This document shows positions 1 to 9,200 of a stretch of 40,984 nt of DNA, one piece after another. The notes beneath the pieces are model-generated. The model had not been told where the DNA came from. It worked only from the letters and a program-made list of their open reading frames with translations, and did no database searches. Source of the DNA: Calditrichota bacterium (lineage in GTDB: Bacteria; Calditrichota; Calditrichia; Calditrichales; Calditrichaceae); contig JAJRSN010000090.1 in assembly GCA_024278715.1 (NCBI GenBank), positions 1 through 40,984 on the forward strand. The letters run 5' to 3'. Numbering within the stretch: the first letter of the stretch is position 1; every line of letters starts with the position of its first letter. Made by a program: the position numbers and the translations under genes.

Positions 1-210
1 AATGTACATAAACCCGAACTGGATTATTCCCAGAAGAAAGAGTTCTTTCTTATGCTCGATCTCTTTAAATCGCAGAAAGGGCAAAAAAACCAGAAAGGCT
101 AACAGCATCCGCACAAACGCCACAAAATTGGCATTCAACGAAGTTAGCTGCCCTTTGATTAATCCAAACGAAAATGCCCATAATAAAGACACGATCAACA
201 GATAAACCAT
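1..210 (-). CDS. EamA/DMT-family transporter, N-terminal part (cut by window edge)
   Basis: The minus strand reads through the window edge as a hydrophobic protein whose N-terminus fits the drug/metabolite transporter (EamA) superfamily, inner-membrane exporters or permeases with ten helices. About 70 codons are visible: a first helix (VYLLIVSLLWAFSFGLIKG), a short polar loop, a second helix rich in Leu, Phe and Val, a charged Lys/Glu loop and the start of a third helix. The WAFSFGLIK pattern in helix 1 is typical of EamA repeats. I chose the ATG at 210-208 because AAGGA lies 5 nt upstream; an ATG two codons earlier (216-214) sits directly on that ribosome binding site. It diverges from the TonB receptor gene. 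The substrate cannot be told. Confidence rests on only two helices. Confidence 0.6.
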   Translation of the reverse strand, partial: MVYLLIVSLLWAFSFGLIKGQLTSLNANFVAFVRMLLAFLVFLPFLRFKEIEHKKELFLLGIIQFGFMYI

Positions 211-336
211 TTTCATCCTTGATTGATTAAAAGAAACGCAAATATAATATTAATTAACAATCTCCACAAAATAATTTGATCCCCAGAGCTAAAAATCATA
301 ACTTCCTGCCTTTTAAGTTTAATCCTGAGGGGAATT

Positions 337-2166
337 ATGATGATTAAACAAATACTCTTTTTAATCCTGTTTTTTGATCTTTCGTTTACGGCGCTTTTTG
401 CCCAACAGGGCGATTCCTTATTAACTTTCGAGTTAAACGAACCCATCATTGTCACCGCATCCAGGACGCCCGTTACTTTAATGCGCTCAGCCAGAACGGT
501 AAGCGTGCTTGACAGCGCGATGCTTGTCGATTTGCACGTTAATTCGGTTCAGGACGCCCTCGAATACGTCAGCGGCGTGGACATACAGCAACGCGGCGGT
601 CAGGGCGTTCAAGCCGATATTAGTTTGCGCGGCTCCACTTACGAACAGACTTTAATTTTAATCGACGGGGTAAAAACAAACGATCCCCAAACCGGTCACC
701 ACAATTTGAACTTGCCTTTAACTTTGCAGGATGTTCAACGAATCGAAGTTTTAAAAGGAGCCGGTTCGCGTATTTACGGACCAAACGCCTTCGGTGGCGT
801 TATTAATATTATCACCAGAAAAGCAAAAGGCAAAAAACTGCTGTTTTCCGCGACGGGCGGCGACTTTGGCTACCGCGAAGGAAATTTGAATTTCGGATTC
901 CCCACCGGAAAACTCAATCACAATTTGTCAATTTCCGGTTCCGCAAGCGAAGGTTACAGACCCAACACGGACTTTGAAAAGTATTCCCTTTTTTATCAGA
1001 ACTGATTCCGCGTAAAAGACACAAAATTTGAAATGAACGGCGGTTTTACCTCAAAAGACTTCGGGGCAAATCGTTTTTACCACCCGTCATTTCCCAACCA
1101 AAAAGAAAAAACGCGGGTTTATTATTTTAAAACTTCCGCCAAATACCGGAATTCAAACCGCTCTTTTTTTGTCAATCCGCGTCTTTTCTGGCGGCGGCAC
1201 AGCGATGATTTTCTTCTGGATTACACCCGTCCCGATTGGTACCATAATCGGCACAAAACAAATATCTTCGGCGTGGAAATCTTAAATCAGTTTTTCCACA
1301 AATACGGAAAAACGTCATTTCAAACCGAATGGAGTTTGAATCAAATACAAAGTAACAGCCTGGGCGATCACCAACGCCGACAATTCGGTCTTTCGATTGA
1401 ACACCTGATTACGGTCAAATCGTTTTTATTCGTTTTTGGCGGCACCTTTTACAACTACTCCGATTGGGGCTGGCAATTCTGTCCGGGATTGGACGTCAGT
1501 TATCAGTTTTCGCCGATGTTAACCTTCTATGCCTCTACCGGCAGGGCTTTTCGCCCGCCCAGTTTTACCGAGCTTTACTATTACAGCGCCGCAAATCACG
1601 GCAACCCCAGCCTTAAACCCGAGAAAACCGTTGATTATGAGCTGGGCTCGCGCTTGCAAACGCGTAATCTTTTTTTGACATTTTCTGTTTTTCAACGGAA
1701 GGGTAATCAACTGATAGACTGGATTTGGGATTCAAACGGTGAATTCTGGCAGGCGACCAATTTTTCTAACATTGCGACATCCGGAGGAGAATTTGAAATC
1801 AGGATTCTTGCTCCGTTTTCGATGATTAAGGATTTGCGCCTTGGGTACACCTATCTGAATTCCCGTAAATCCGCTCACGGGCAAATCTCAAAATATGTTC
1901 TTAACTACCTGCGTCATCAGTTGATATTAAGAATCCGCCACAATTTAATTCTGCCCGAAATCTCCGCAGCCTGGAATTTTCGCTATGAGGATCGCGTAAA
2001 CTCCGGCGACCATCTGTTGACCGATATCGATTTACAGTGGAAAACCAAAAGCCTGATCTGGTTTGCAAATGTCGCCAATCTTTTCAATCGGCATTACGAA
2101 GATTTTACAGCAGTTCCTCAGCCGGGACGTTGGTTTAAATTGGGTTTTCGTTACAGGATATTTTAA
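337..2166 (+). pseudogene. TonB-dependent outer-membrane receptor interrupted by in-frame TGA
   Basis: Read as one frame this is a 609-codon TonB-dependent receptor of BtuB-like length, an outer-membrane barrel that imports a chelate such as a cobamide or siderophore using TonB energy. A signal peptide (residues 1-22, ending ALFAQQ) is followed by a TonB-box-like EPIIVTASR (~35-43). A plug domain follows with SLRGSTYEQTLILIDG and RIEVLKGAGSRIYGPNAFGG. The barrel ends NLFNRHYEDF...RYRIF with a terminal Phe, as outer-membrane proteins usually do. Codon 223 (1003-1005) is TGA; the same frame is then open for 386 more codons and continues the barrel. TGA is a normal stop elsewhere here (lysA, alr, pgeF). 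A GAGGGG site precedes the ATG at 337. It could be a recent nonsense mutation or a base error. The substrate is not determined; no cobalamin riboswitch is visible upstream. Confidence 0.85.
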
Positions 2167-2177
2167 GAGGTTTAGTT

Positions 2178-2398
2178 GTTTAGTTGTTTAGAAAAATTAC
2201 TGAGGAATTGAATGAGAGAAAAAGGTCGTGACGCGTAACGCGTGATGAGTAACAAGTAACAAGTGACGAGTAACGAGTAACAAAGTAACGAGGAAGATGA
2301 AAGCAGAGAGCAGAGAGCAGAAAGCCGTGATTAAAATCTGTCGTGATAAGCGAATCGGAGAGGCACGCTTACACGCTTACACCATTAACGCTTAACGA
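2178..2398. repeat. Long direct repeat, copy 1 (~221 bp)
   Basis: This non-coding copy starts with GTTTAGTTGTTTAG and runs through a run of GTAAC/GAGTAAC/GTGAC words, an AGCAGAG tandem and CACGCTTACACGCTTACACC to CTTAACGA. It matches 2662-2875 over its whole length with a few substitutions. The main difference is one extra 7-bp AGCAGAG unit here. It starts 12 bp after the receptor stop codon. No open frame or transposase is inside. Confidence 0.9.
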
Positions 2399-2501
2399 AT
2401 TAACGAAAAAGACGTGACGCGTAATGCGTGATGAGTGATCCGAGATTAGTTGTTAATGTTATTAATCTCTCAGAATTTCATAAATTACGCTGCTTGAAAA
2501 T

Positions 2502-2562
2502 AAGACCCCCCTTGCCTTCGGCGTTCCCCCCTGTAAAGGGGGGAAATTAAAAGGGGGGTCTT
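2502..2562. repeat. Nested inverted repeat with G/C runs
   Basis: An outer perfect 12-bp stem (AAGACCCCCCTT at 2502-2513, AAGGGGGGTCTT at 2551-2562) encloses an inner 8-bp stem (TTCCCCCC at 2524-2531, GGGGGGAA at 2538-2545) with a 6-nt loop. It lies between the two long direct repeats and is far more G/C-biased than its surroundings. Similar CCCCCC-TTTAAA-GGGGGG hairpins are dispersed in many bacterial genomes, so a mobile or REP-like hairpin is plausible. A few T residues follow on both sides, so it might also terminate transcription. Confidence 0.8.
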
Positions 2563-2661
2563 TAGTTCAGAATAAACATAAATTTACATGCGACAAAGAC
2601 GTAACGAGTAACAAAGTTACAAAGTTGGGATTGTCGGAGGATGTAAGGAAAAGGTTTAGAA

Positions 2662-2875
2662 GTTTAGTTGTTTAGAAAAATTACTGAGGAATTGAATGAG
2701 AGAAAAAGGTCGTGACGCGTAACGAGTGATGAGTAACAAGTAACAAGTGACGAGTAACGAGTAACAAAGTAATGAGGAAGATGAAAGCAGAGAGCAGAAA
2801 GCCGTGATTAAAATCTGTCGTGATAAGCGAATCGGAGAGGCACGCTTACACGCTTACACCCTTAACACTTAACGA
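2662..2875. repeat. Long direct repeat, copy 2 (~214 bp)
   Basis: Second copy of the repeat at 2178-2398, same orientation, 484 bp further on. It keeps the order of word blocks: GTTTAGTTGTTTAG, GTAAC/GAGTAAC run, AGCAGAG tandem with one unit fewer, CACGCTTACACGCTTACACC, CTTAACGA. Differences are scattered single bases. Shorter pieces with the same vocabulary lie between the copies (about 2410-2440 and 2597-2625), so the whole 2167-2880 stretch is built from one word set. No gene is seen in 2167-2928. Confidence 0.9.
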
Positions 2876-2928
2876 AAATTAACAAGGTAAGCTGAAGAGA
2901 AAATTCATAAATCGTAAATCCAAACCGC

Positions 2929-3567
2929 TTATTTTTTGGTGCGATAGAGATTGGGGTCAATGACTTCAACGGCGGATTGAATTGCCAAGGGAATTCCCAA
3001 AAACGTTTCCGTCTTTTCAAGGACTAACATCGGAGACCGAAGCAGCTCCCGATAATCAACATCGATGTAACGGATATTGGGCTGCCGGTTTAACCAGCGG
3101 TGAATTTCTTTAAGATGAGTTTCAAAATGCTGTGTTAGGCGCAGCGTTTCCAGCTTACCGGTCGGTTTTCCCAAAGAGCGCAGCATTTTGTTTTGCGATT
3201 CGATAACTTCATCAAGATCGCGGTTCATAAAAATAATTTGGTACTCTAATCCTGAAGGTAAATATGGCAAGAGATACGAAATAATTTTAACCGCTTTTCC
3301 CTTTGCCTGTTTTAGCCATTCCGTATTTTGTTTTATTTTTTTTACCGGTTCGAACTCAAAATATCCGCGCGGATTATTTTCATCCGGTTTGCGGCGCTCA
3401 TCGGTTAAAACCGGAATTCCCGCGGCATGCAAAATTTGCATCATCAAAGACGTTCCGCTGCGCGGCAATCCGCTAACGATAATTATTGTATTTTTCAAGA
3501 TTAATCGACTCTCCGAAAATGCAATTTTTTCCGTTTTTCTGAATTTTTTAGAAACACTCCGCCGCAT
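2929..3567 (-). CDS. P-loop sulfotransferase-family protein
   Basis: A 212-residue protein of the PAPS-dependent sulfotransferase fold. It has a P-loop-like IIIVSGLPRSGTSLMM near residues 28-43, which binds the 5'-phosphosulfate. A later IIFMNRDLDEVIESQNKM strand-helix matches the second PAPS-binding region (R-D-x-x-D/E-V-x-x-S). A C-terminal YIDVDYRELLRSP...FLGIPL segment is typical of the family. The acceptor is unknown; homologues modify carbohydrates, lipids or proteins, and some are uncharacterised kinase-like proteins. The ATG at 3567 has a poorly spaced GGGG. A TTG at 3498 has GGAGAG about 8 nt upstream and would start the protein right before the P-loop strand, so it may be the true start (189 aa). 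It is divergent from the exported protein at 3620. Confidence 0.8.
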   Translation of the reverse strand: MRRSVSKKFRKTEKIAFSESRLILKNTIIIVSGLPRSGTSLMMQILHAAGIPVLTDERRKPDENNPRGYFEFEPVKKIKQNTEWLKQAKGKAVKIISYLLPYLPSGLEYQIIFMNRDLDEVIESQNKMLRSLGKPTGKLETLRLTQHFETHLKEIHRWLNRQPNIRYIDVDYRELLRSPMLVLEKTETFLGIPLAIQSAVEVIDPNLYRTKK

Positions 3568-3619
3568 TCCCCGTATTTAAAAGTAACTTATTTATTTTTA
3601 TCTTTTTGGGAGGTTTATC

Positions 3620-4072
3620 ATGTTACGTTCAACTCACCGCAACTTTATCGTTGCCGGTTTTGTTTTACTGTTTCTTCTGTCATTTGGTTTTGCGCAGGAA
3701 GCAAAAACTCCTGACTGGAAGAGCTTCAGTAAGCAACTGGTTAAGTCGGTGAAATCCGAAAACGAGGGCGTACGGATTTCAGCCATGCAACAAATCATTC
3801 GCTTCTCAGACAGTGTTAAAGTTACAAGCGCCCGTTATGTCGTGATGGAAAAGTTCCTTACCGCAAAAGATCGCGGAGTTCGCCAGTTAGCCCTGGTTAC
3901 GCTTTACAAAATCGGAAACTGGTTTGATATGGGTTATCTTCAGTTACATTATCCTTACGAAAAAGACCCGGTTCTGAAGCATCAGATTGCCGCCATTTTG
4001 ATAGCCAAGGGACGCGAGATACCGCAAAGCACGACATTTGAAAATCCTGCGTTACAATATTCGCTAAAATAG
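3620..4072 (+). CDS. Small exported protein with HEAT-like helices, function unknown
   Basis: A 150-residue protein with a clear signal peptide (residues ~8-25, ending FGFAQEA). The mature part is helical, with the pattern LVKSVKSENEGVRISAMQQI and later KDRGVRQLALVTLYKIG resembling two HEAT or armadillo-like repeats, where a D/E-x-G-V-R-x-x-A motif recurs. This suggests a periplasmic or surface adaptor, but there is no catalytic motif and I do not recognise a named family. The start is supported by GGGAGG 7 nt upstream. It stands alone and is followed by a strong terminator hairpin. Confidence 0.75.
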   Translation: MLRSTHRNFIVAGFVLLFLLSFGFAQEAKTPDWKSFSKQLVKSVKSENEGVRISAMQQIIRFSDSVKVTSARYVVMEKFLTAKDRGVRQLALVTLYKIGNWFDMGYLQLHYPYEKDPVLKHQIAAILIAKGREIPQSTTFENPALQYSLK

Positions 4073-4087
4073 TTTCGTCAAACCTGC

Positions 4088-4116
4088 AAAAACCCCGTTT
4101 AATGCGGGGTTTTTTT
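4088..4116. terminator. Intrinsic terminator shared by convergent genes
   Basis: AAAACCCCG (4089-4097), a 7-nt loop and CGGGGTTTT (4105-4113) form a stem flanked by A and T runs on both sides. It can end transcription from the exported protein at 3620 and from the HD gene arriving on the minus strand. Confidence 0.85.
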
Positions 4117-4666
4117 ATGGGTTTAATCCCAACTGTTCCGCAACTCCGCTGAGCGCTTTTACCACAAATTCCACATGTTCTTCAAAAGGGACGCCTAATT
4201 CCTCGGCGCCTTCCCGAATTTCATCACGGTTTACTTTGGCGGCAAAGCTTTTGTCTTTCATCTTCTTTTTAACAGATTTTACTTTGACTTCGCCAATGGA
4301 TTTAGTCGGTCGCACAAGAGCAACGGCGATCAAAAATCCGCAAAGCTCATCCACTGCGTACAAAGTCTTTGCCATCAGCGTTTCTCTGAGAACGCCGGAG
4401 TAATTTGCATGTCCCAGAATCGCCTTCCGGACATCCTCCGGCACGCCTTTTTCTTCTAAAATCTTGCTGCCTTTCATCGGATGCTCTTCGGGGAATTTTT
4501 CATAATCAAAATCGTGTAGCAAGCCCACAACGCCCCAAAGTTCTTCATCTTCGTTAAATTTACGGGCATACGCCCGCATCGCAGCTTCTACCGCAAAGGC
4601 GTGTTTGAGCAAACTTTCCGTTTTAGTATATTCTTTCAGAATCGCAAGCGCTTCGTCTCTTGTCAT
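4115..4666 (-). CDS. HD-domain (HDIG-type) phosphohydrolase-like protein
   Basis: A 183-residue soluble protein with an HD metal-binding domain: His22 in LLKHAFAVE, the His51-Asp52 doublet in VGLLHDFDYEKFPEEHP, and His86 in ILGHANYS. Such stand-alone HD proteins are metal-dependent phosphohydrolases or phosphodiesterases, often on nucleotides; the substrate cannot be inferred. The C-terminal half is Lys/Glu-rich and lacks another known domain. It lies 14 bp behind the SDR gene on the same strand, so the two are probably cotranscribed. AAGGAGG before the ATG gives a strong start. The stop codon overlaps the shared terminator. Confidence 0.85.
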   Translation of the reverse strand: MTRDEALAILKEYTKTESLLKHAFAVEAAMRAYARKFNEDEELWGVVGLLHDFDYEKFPEEHPMKGSKILEEKGVPEDVRKAILGHANYSGVLRETLMAKTLYAVDELCGFLIAVALVRPTKSIGEVKVKSVKKKMKDKSFAAKVNRDEIREGAEELGVPFEEHVEFVVKALSGVAEQLGLNP

Positions 4667-4680
4667 TTTTTAAATCCTCC

Positions 4681-5445
4681 TTATCCGCATAACACATTTC
4701 CGCCGTTAACATTCAAAATTTCGCCGTCTATATAACGAGCCAAATTCGAAGCCAGAAAAACCACGGGACCCGCAATATCTTCGGGCTCCCCGATAAATCC
4801 CACAGGAATACCCTTCACAATATCTTCTTTCTGTTTACTAAGAGCCTGCTCGGTCATATCCGTTTTTACCCAGCCGGGAGCAACGCAGTTAACGCGAATC
4901 CCTTTTGGTCCCAACTCTGTAGCCAGAGACTTTGTAAAGCTGATAATCGCTCCTTTGGTTGCGGCGTAATGAGAATAATAGGCTTCGCCTCTTTGACCTG
5001 CCGTGGAAGAGATATTAATGATATGCCCCCGAATCTTATTACCGAGCATGTGGCGAACAACGGTTCGGGTAAAATAAAACGTACCGTCTAAATTCGTCTG
5101 GATAGTCTTCCGCCAGTTATCCACCGACATTTCATCTATCGGACCGTATTCCCAAACACCGGCATTGTTTACCAGAATATCGATCCGTCCGAAATGTTCG
5201 ACCGCTTTGCGCACAAAGGAGCGAACTTCCTGAAAATCCCGAATATCGCATTCGTCAAAAAAAATTTCGGCACCAAATTTTTTACATTCTTCCGCCAACC
5301 GCTCCGCGCCCCTCAAATTTTTATTGTAATTAAAAGCGACTCCGGCGCCTAATCTGCTAAACATCCGCACCACGGCGGCTCCTATCCCGCGACTGCCACC
5401 GGTGACAAGCACATATTTCCCCTCAAAGCTAATCATCTCACTCAC
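4681..5445 (-). CDS. Short-chain dehydrogenase/reductase (FabG-like)
   Basis: A 254-residue classical SDR oxidoreductase. It shows the NAD(P)-binding TGGSRGIG at residues 15-22, NNAG at 93-96, the ISS active-site serine segment at 145-147, YAATK with catalytic Tyr160 and Lys164, and VNCVAPGWVKTDMT. The C-terminus ends GGEILNVNGG-like, typical of FabG-type 3-oxoacyl-ACP reductases. Acetoacetyl-CoA reductases and sugar dehydrogenases share the fold, so the substrate is open. There are no fatty-acid genes next to it, which argues against calling it the main fabG. It heads a two-gene unit with the HD protein and is divergent from the FKBP gene. Confidence 0.88.
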   Translation of the reverse strand: MSEMISFEGKYVLVTGGSRGIGAAVVRMFSRLGAGVAFNYNKNLRGAERLAEECKKFGAEIFFDECDIRDFQEVRSFVRKAVEHFGRIDILVNNAGVWEYGPIDEMSVDNWRKTIQTNLDGTFYFTRTVVRHMLGNKIRGHIINISSTAGQRGEAYYSHYAATKGAIISFTKSLATELGPKGIRVNCVAPGWVKTDMTEQALSKQKEDIVKGIPVGFIGEPEDIAGPVVFLASNLARYIDGEILNVNGGNVLCG

Positions 5446-5557
5446 TCCCCTTGTGCTTAGTATTTATTTGTTTTTTGTTTTGTTCAATCCTATCTTCTTT
5501 ATTGAAAATAATAATTTTACAAATTAATCGCTAATTATTCCTACAGAGGGAGGCTTT

Positions 5558-6028
5558 ATGAGAATATTTAAAATCTTCCTGCTCTTTTCATTTTTCTTAT
5601 TAGTTACGTTTTGCTCAAAAAACAAGGAGAATTCTGTGCTTGAAAAAGATGTTATCAAAGAGGGAAAAAATATAACCATACCGTCCGAAGTTACTACGAC
5701 ATCCTCCGGCTTGAAATACATTGATTTGGTCGAAGGCAGCGGTCCCGCTCCGCAGGCGGGACAAACGGTTGTCGTGCATTACACCGGCTGGCTGATGAAC
5801 GGTAAAAAGTTTGACAGTTCGGTGGATCGCAATCAACCTTTTCGTTTTATCATCGGTCAGGGGCAGGTAATTCCCGGTTGGGAAGAAGGATTGCAAACCA
5901 TGCACACGGGCGGCAAACGCCGTCTTTTTATCCCTTATCAGTTGGCTTACGGAGAACGGGGCTACCCGCCGGTAATTCCGCCCAAGGCAATGCTGGTATT
6001 TGATGTTGAGCTGCTTGAAATTCAATAG
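5558..6028 (+). CDS. FKBP-type peptidyl-prolyl isomerase, lipoprotein
   Basis: A 156-residue lipoprotein prolyl isomerase. Residues 1-18 are a hydrophobic signal ending in the lipobox LVTFC, with Cys19 as the lipidation site. A ~30-residue linker follows, then a complete FKBP domain (about 50-156) with VVVHYTGWLMNGKKFDSS, FRFIIGQGQVIPGWEEGLQ, GGKRRLFIPYQLAYGERG and IPPKAMLVFDVELLEI. These carry the pocket aromatics of the family. It should assist folding of exported proteins in the periplasm, anchored in a membrane. GAGGGAGG precedes the ATG. It is a single-gene unit ended by a hairpin. Confidence 0.92.
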   Translation: MRIFKIFLLFSFFLLVTFCSKNKENSVLEKDVIKEGKNITIPSEVTTTSSGLKYIDLVEGSGPAPQAGQTVVVHYTGWLMNGKKFDSSVDRNQPFRFIIGQGQVIPGWEEGLQTMHTGGKRRLFIPYQLAYGERGYPPVIPPKAMLVFDVELLEIQ

Positions 6029-6043
6029 AATTTGTTTATATTT

Positions 6044-6079
6044 GACAGGGGAAAGCGTTGTTTTTCCCTGTCTGTTTTT
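6044..6079 (+). terminator. Intrinsic terminator after the FKBP gene
   Basis: GACAGGG (6044-6050) pairs with CCCTGTC (6066-6072), with extra G-A/T-C pairing possible inside, followed by TGTTTTTC. It lies 16 bp after the stop codon. Confidence 0.75.
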
Positions 6080-6299
6080 CTGTCTTTCTGCTGACTAAAT
6101 CTGTTGCTTAGTTTTCTTTCTGTTCTTTTAAATTCCTGTCGGAACACAAAAATTAAATTTCTGATGCCTGCGGAATTTTTAAGTTGCTGATTGCGTCTGT
6201 TTTAAAAAAAAATAAATATCAAAATTTTATCACTATATTAAAAATTATTAAATTTAAGACGATGATAAAGTGTATCATTTCTTTAGGAGGTATATTTAA

Positions 6300-9200
6300 A
6301 TGCTCCACAAAAACAAATTAAGCGGAATTAGCTCCTTCTTGAGTGTAGTTCTCTTAATTATCTTTATTATTCCGTCTGTTATATTGGCTGCCACTTATTA
6401 TTCCCAGGGTTCTGCGAACTTTGGCACGCTTTCCAACTGGGACACAGTACGGGACGGCGGCGGCAGTAATCCTACGGCAATTAATTCAACGGATGATTTC
6501 GTAATTCAAAACGGACACACCATTACCAACGACGGTTCTTATACCATTAACAGCCTGACCATCGAAAGCGGCGGCACTTATGACGGCAACGGAAATACAA
6601 TTGTTTTAAACGGGGATTTTACCCAAAACGGAACAATGACCGATGGCGTTAATCCCAGCGCCAATTTCACCTTTTCCGGAAGTACGACTCAAACAATCGG
6701 CGGCACGGGCACGGTTGAATTTTACTATTTAACCTTCAACGGAACAGGCACTTATACCATTAGCGCCAACTTTTCCGCTTATTATTTAACATTAAGCGGC
6801 GGAACTTTAAATGCAGGCAGTTACGTTATTTCTATCATTGGATTTAGCGCCACGGTTTTCAATAAAACCGGCGGTACGTTTAACGCCGGAACCAGCCGTT
6901 TCCAATTTAACACCATCGGAAGTCAGACAATTTCAAGTAATACGGATTTGGTATTTTACGATTTAGAGCATTCTCCCGGTATAGCCAAAAGTTTAACCTT
7001 TTCCGGGGACGTTCAATTTTCGGTTTCCAATACGTTTACCAGAGGAGGAAGCAGCCTTAGCGTTCTGCTTAACGGCACTACCACCTTAAATTTAAACGGC
7101 GCCACGTTAATCTATTCCGGAAGCGTAGATAAAACGGTTAGCGCGGAATGGCCCACAAGCAGTTCATTGGCGCCCTCCGAAGTTCAGATAACTTCCGGAA
7201 TCACCGTAACCGCGGATCCTGGACTCGGGAATACTTTGAGTACCGGCACGCTTTTGCTTAATGCCTCGGGAGCGACTCTTTCGATTTCATCCGGCTCCAT
7301 TCAGGTGAACACACAATTAACCATGACCAGCGGTTCCATTGTGGAAAACGGCGGCTCTTTTGCCTGGGGAACCGGCTCCACAACCTTGCTTTACAACGGC
7401 ACTGCCCAGCAAACCGTGGGAGCGGAATGGACTTCATCCAAAGCGCCGGCTAACGTTCAGGTAAACAACTCTTCAGGATCGAATCCTGCCGTCGTTATGG
7501 GATCGGGTTCTCTTTCCGCGTTAAGCGGAAACTTAATTTTAACCTACGGTAGTCTCGATTACTCCGTTTCCGGATTATCGCTAACCGTCAGCGGCAATGT
7601 GGAAGGCGGTTCGGGCTCGTTCGGTATGGTGAATTCCAATACGTTATTGGTTAACGGCGCAAGCAGCGCGGTTACTTCGTCGGGAACGGCTTCGTTCTAT
7701 AATTTAACAATAACTTCCACAAGCGGTACTTTGTCCGATATCAAAATATCCGGAACGCTCACAATCAATCCGGGCAGCGGAAATACTACCACTTTGACCG
7801 GCGCGGTTACATTGGAAACGGGCGCAAATCTCACGATTTCCAGCGGTATTTTGAATTTAAACGGTCAGTTAGTTACCAAAACGGGTTCCAATACCCTTAC
7901 GCTTTCTTCGGGCGCCCAGCTTACGACCGGCGGCTCTTCCATCGTCGGGTTTGCCACTTACAGCCTGGACCCAGCCAGCACCATTTTATTCAACGGAAGC
8001 TCTTCCGAAGACATTCCGGCGGGAGTCAGTTACGGAAATATTCAGATAAACAAAACAAATTCCAGCGCCATCGTTTCGGGCAGCGGAACCACCATTTTAC
8101 AAGACAATGCCGATTTGACCGTAAACGCCGGTACTTTCGATTTAAACGCCCTGGCTCTGCAGTTGGGGAACAACAGCGATTTAAACATTCAGGGCGGTAT
8201 TCTCGATCTCAACGGCGGTTCGTTAAGTATTACCCTTACTAACACTAACACTTTAACAATCGCTTCCGGCGCAACCCTAAAAACCGGCGGAACGAGTATT
8301 GACGGATTTGACACCTACACCGCGAGCGGCACGGTAATTTTCAACGGCTCCACTTCGGAAACCATCCCGGCGGGAATGACCTCGTTTAACGATCTTACTA
8401 TCAACAACGGCGCGGGGGTCGATGCGTCTAACAGCACCAAAAGCGTTTCCGGCACGCTCACTCTTTCTTTGGGAACATTAACACCCGCGACCTTAAATCT
8501 TTCGGGCACCTTAACGACCAACGGCGGAAATTTCAGCACTTCAACCGGAACCGTTGTCTTTCAAGGCAGCTCGGCGCAGACCATTAACGGCACATCGGCG
8601 GTGAACTTTTACAATTTTACCATTAGCAATGCAAGCGGGGTTACGCTTAACCATAACATCACTGTTTACGGCACGTTATACCTTTCCAGCGGCGTTATTG
8701 ACGCCAGCGGCAATCTGCTCTCGCTCAGCACGGGCGGTTCGTTTTCCGGGGGAAGCTCAAGCAGTTATGTTGAAGGACGGGTGGCAAAAACCTTTGCTCT
8801 GGGAAGCTCGGCGACTTTTACTTTTCACACAGCCAAGGACGGACAATATCTGCCCGTGGGAGTAACCTTTACAGACGTCTCGGGAAGCGATTACACCGTT
8901 ACCGTGGAACAATACAACTCCGATCCGCACAGCGCGATCAGTAGTTCCATTGACGCCGGAACATTGAGCAATATTTCGTCTGTCCGCTACTGGTTTATTG
9001 ACGGTTCGGGCGGCACCCCCGCAAACCTTCAGATTACCCTGACCTGGAATTCCGCCGACGGGGTCTCGGTGCTTACCGCTCTTGATGTCGCACAGTTTAC
9101 CGGAACCCAATGGATCAGCGTTGGCGGAGACGGCACGGGCGATTCCAACAGCGGAACCATCCAATCCGATGTTATTACCACCAGCGGAAGCTATTACACC

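Noticed and set aside
1..205. Plus-strand basic frame at the window start
   Set aside because: It is antisense to a clear EamA-type transporter N-terminus on the minus strand.
217..336. Cobalamin riboswitch ahead of the BtuB-like receptor
   Set aside because: I looked for the conserved B12-box style core and found none; the gap is only 120 bp and AT-rich.
2167..2928. CRISPR array
   Set aside because: There are only two long copies, with no short regular repeats and unique spacers of even size. The internal words are irregular.
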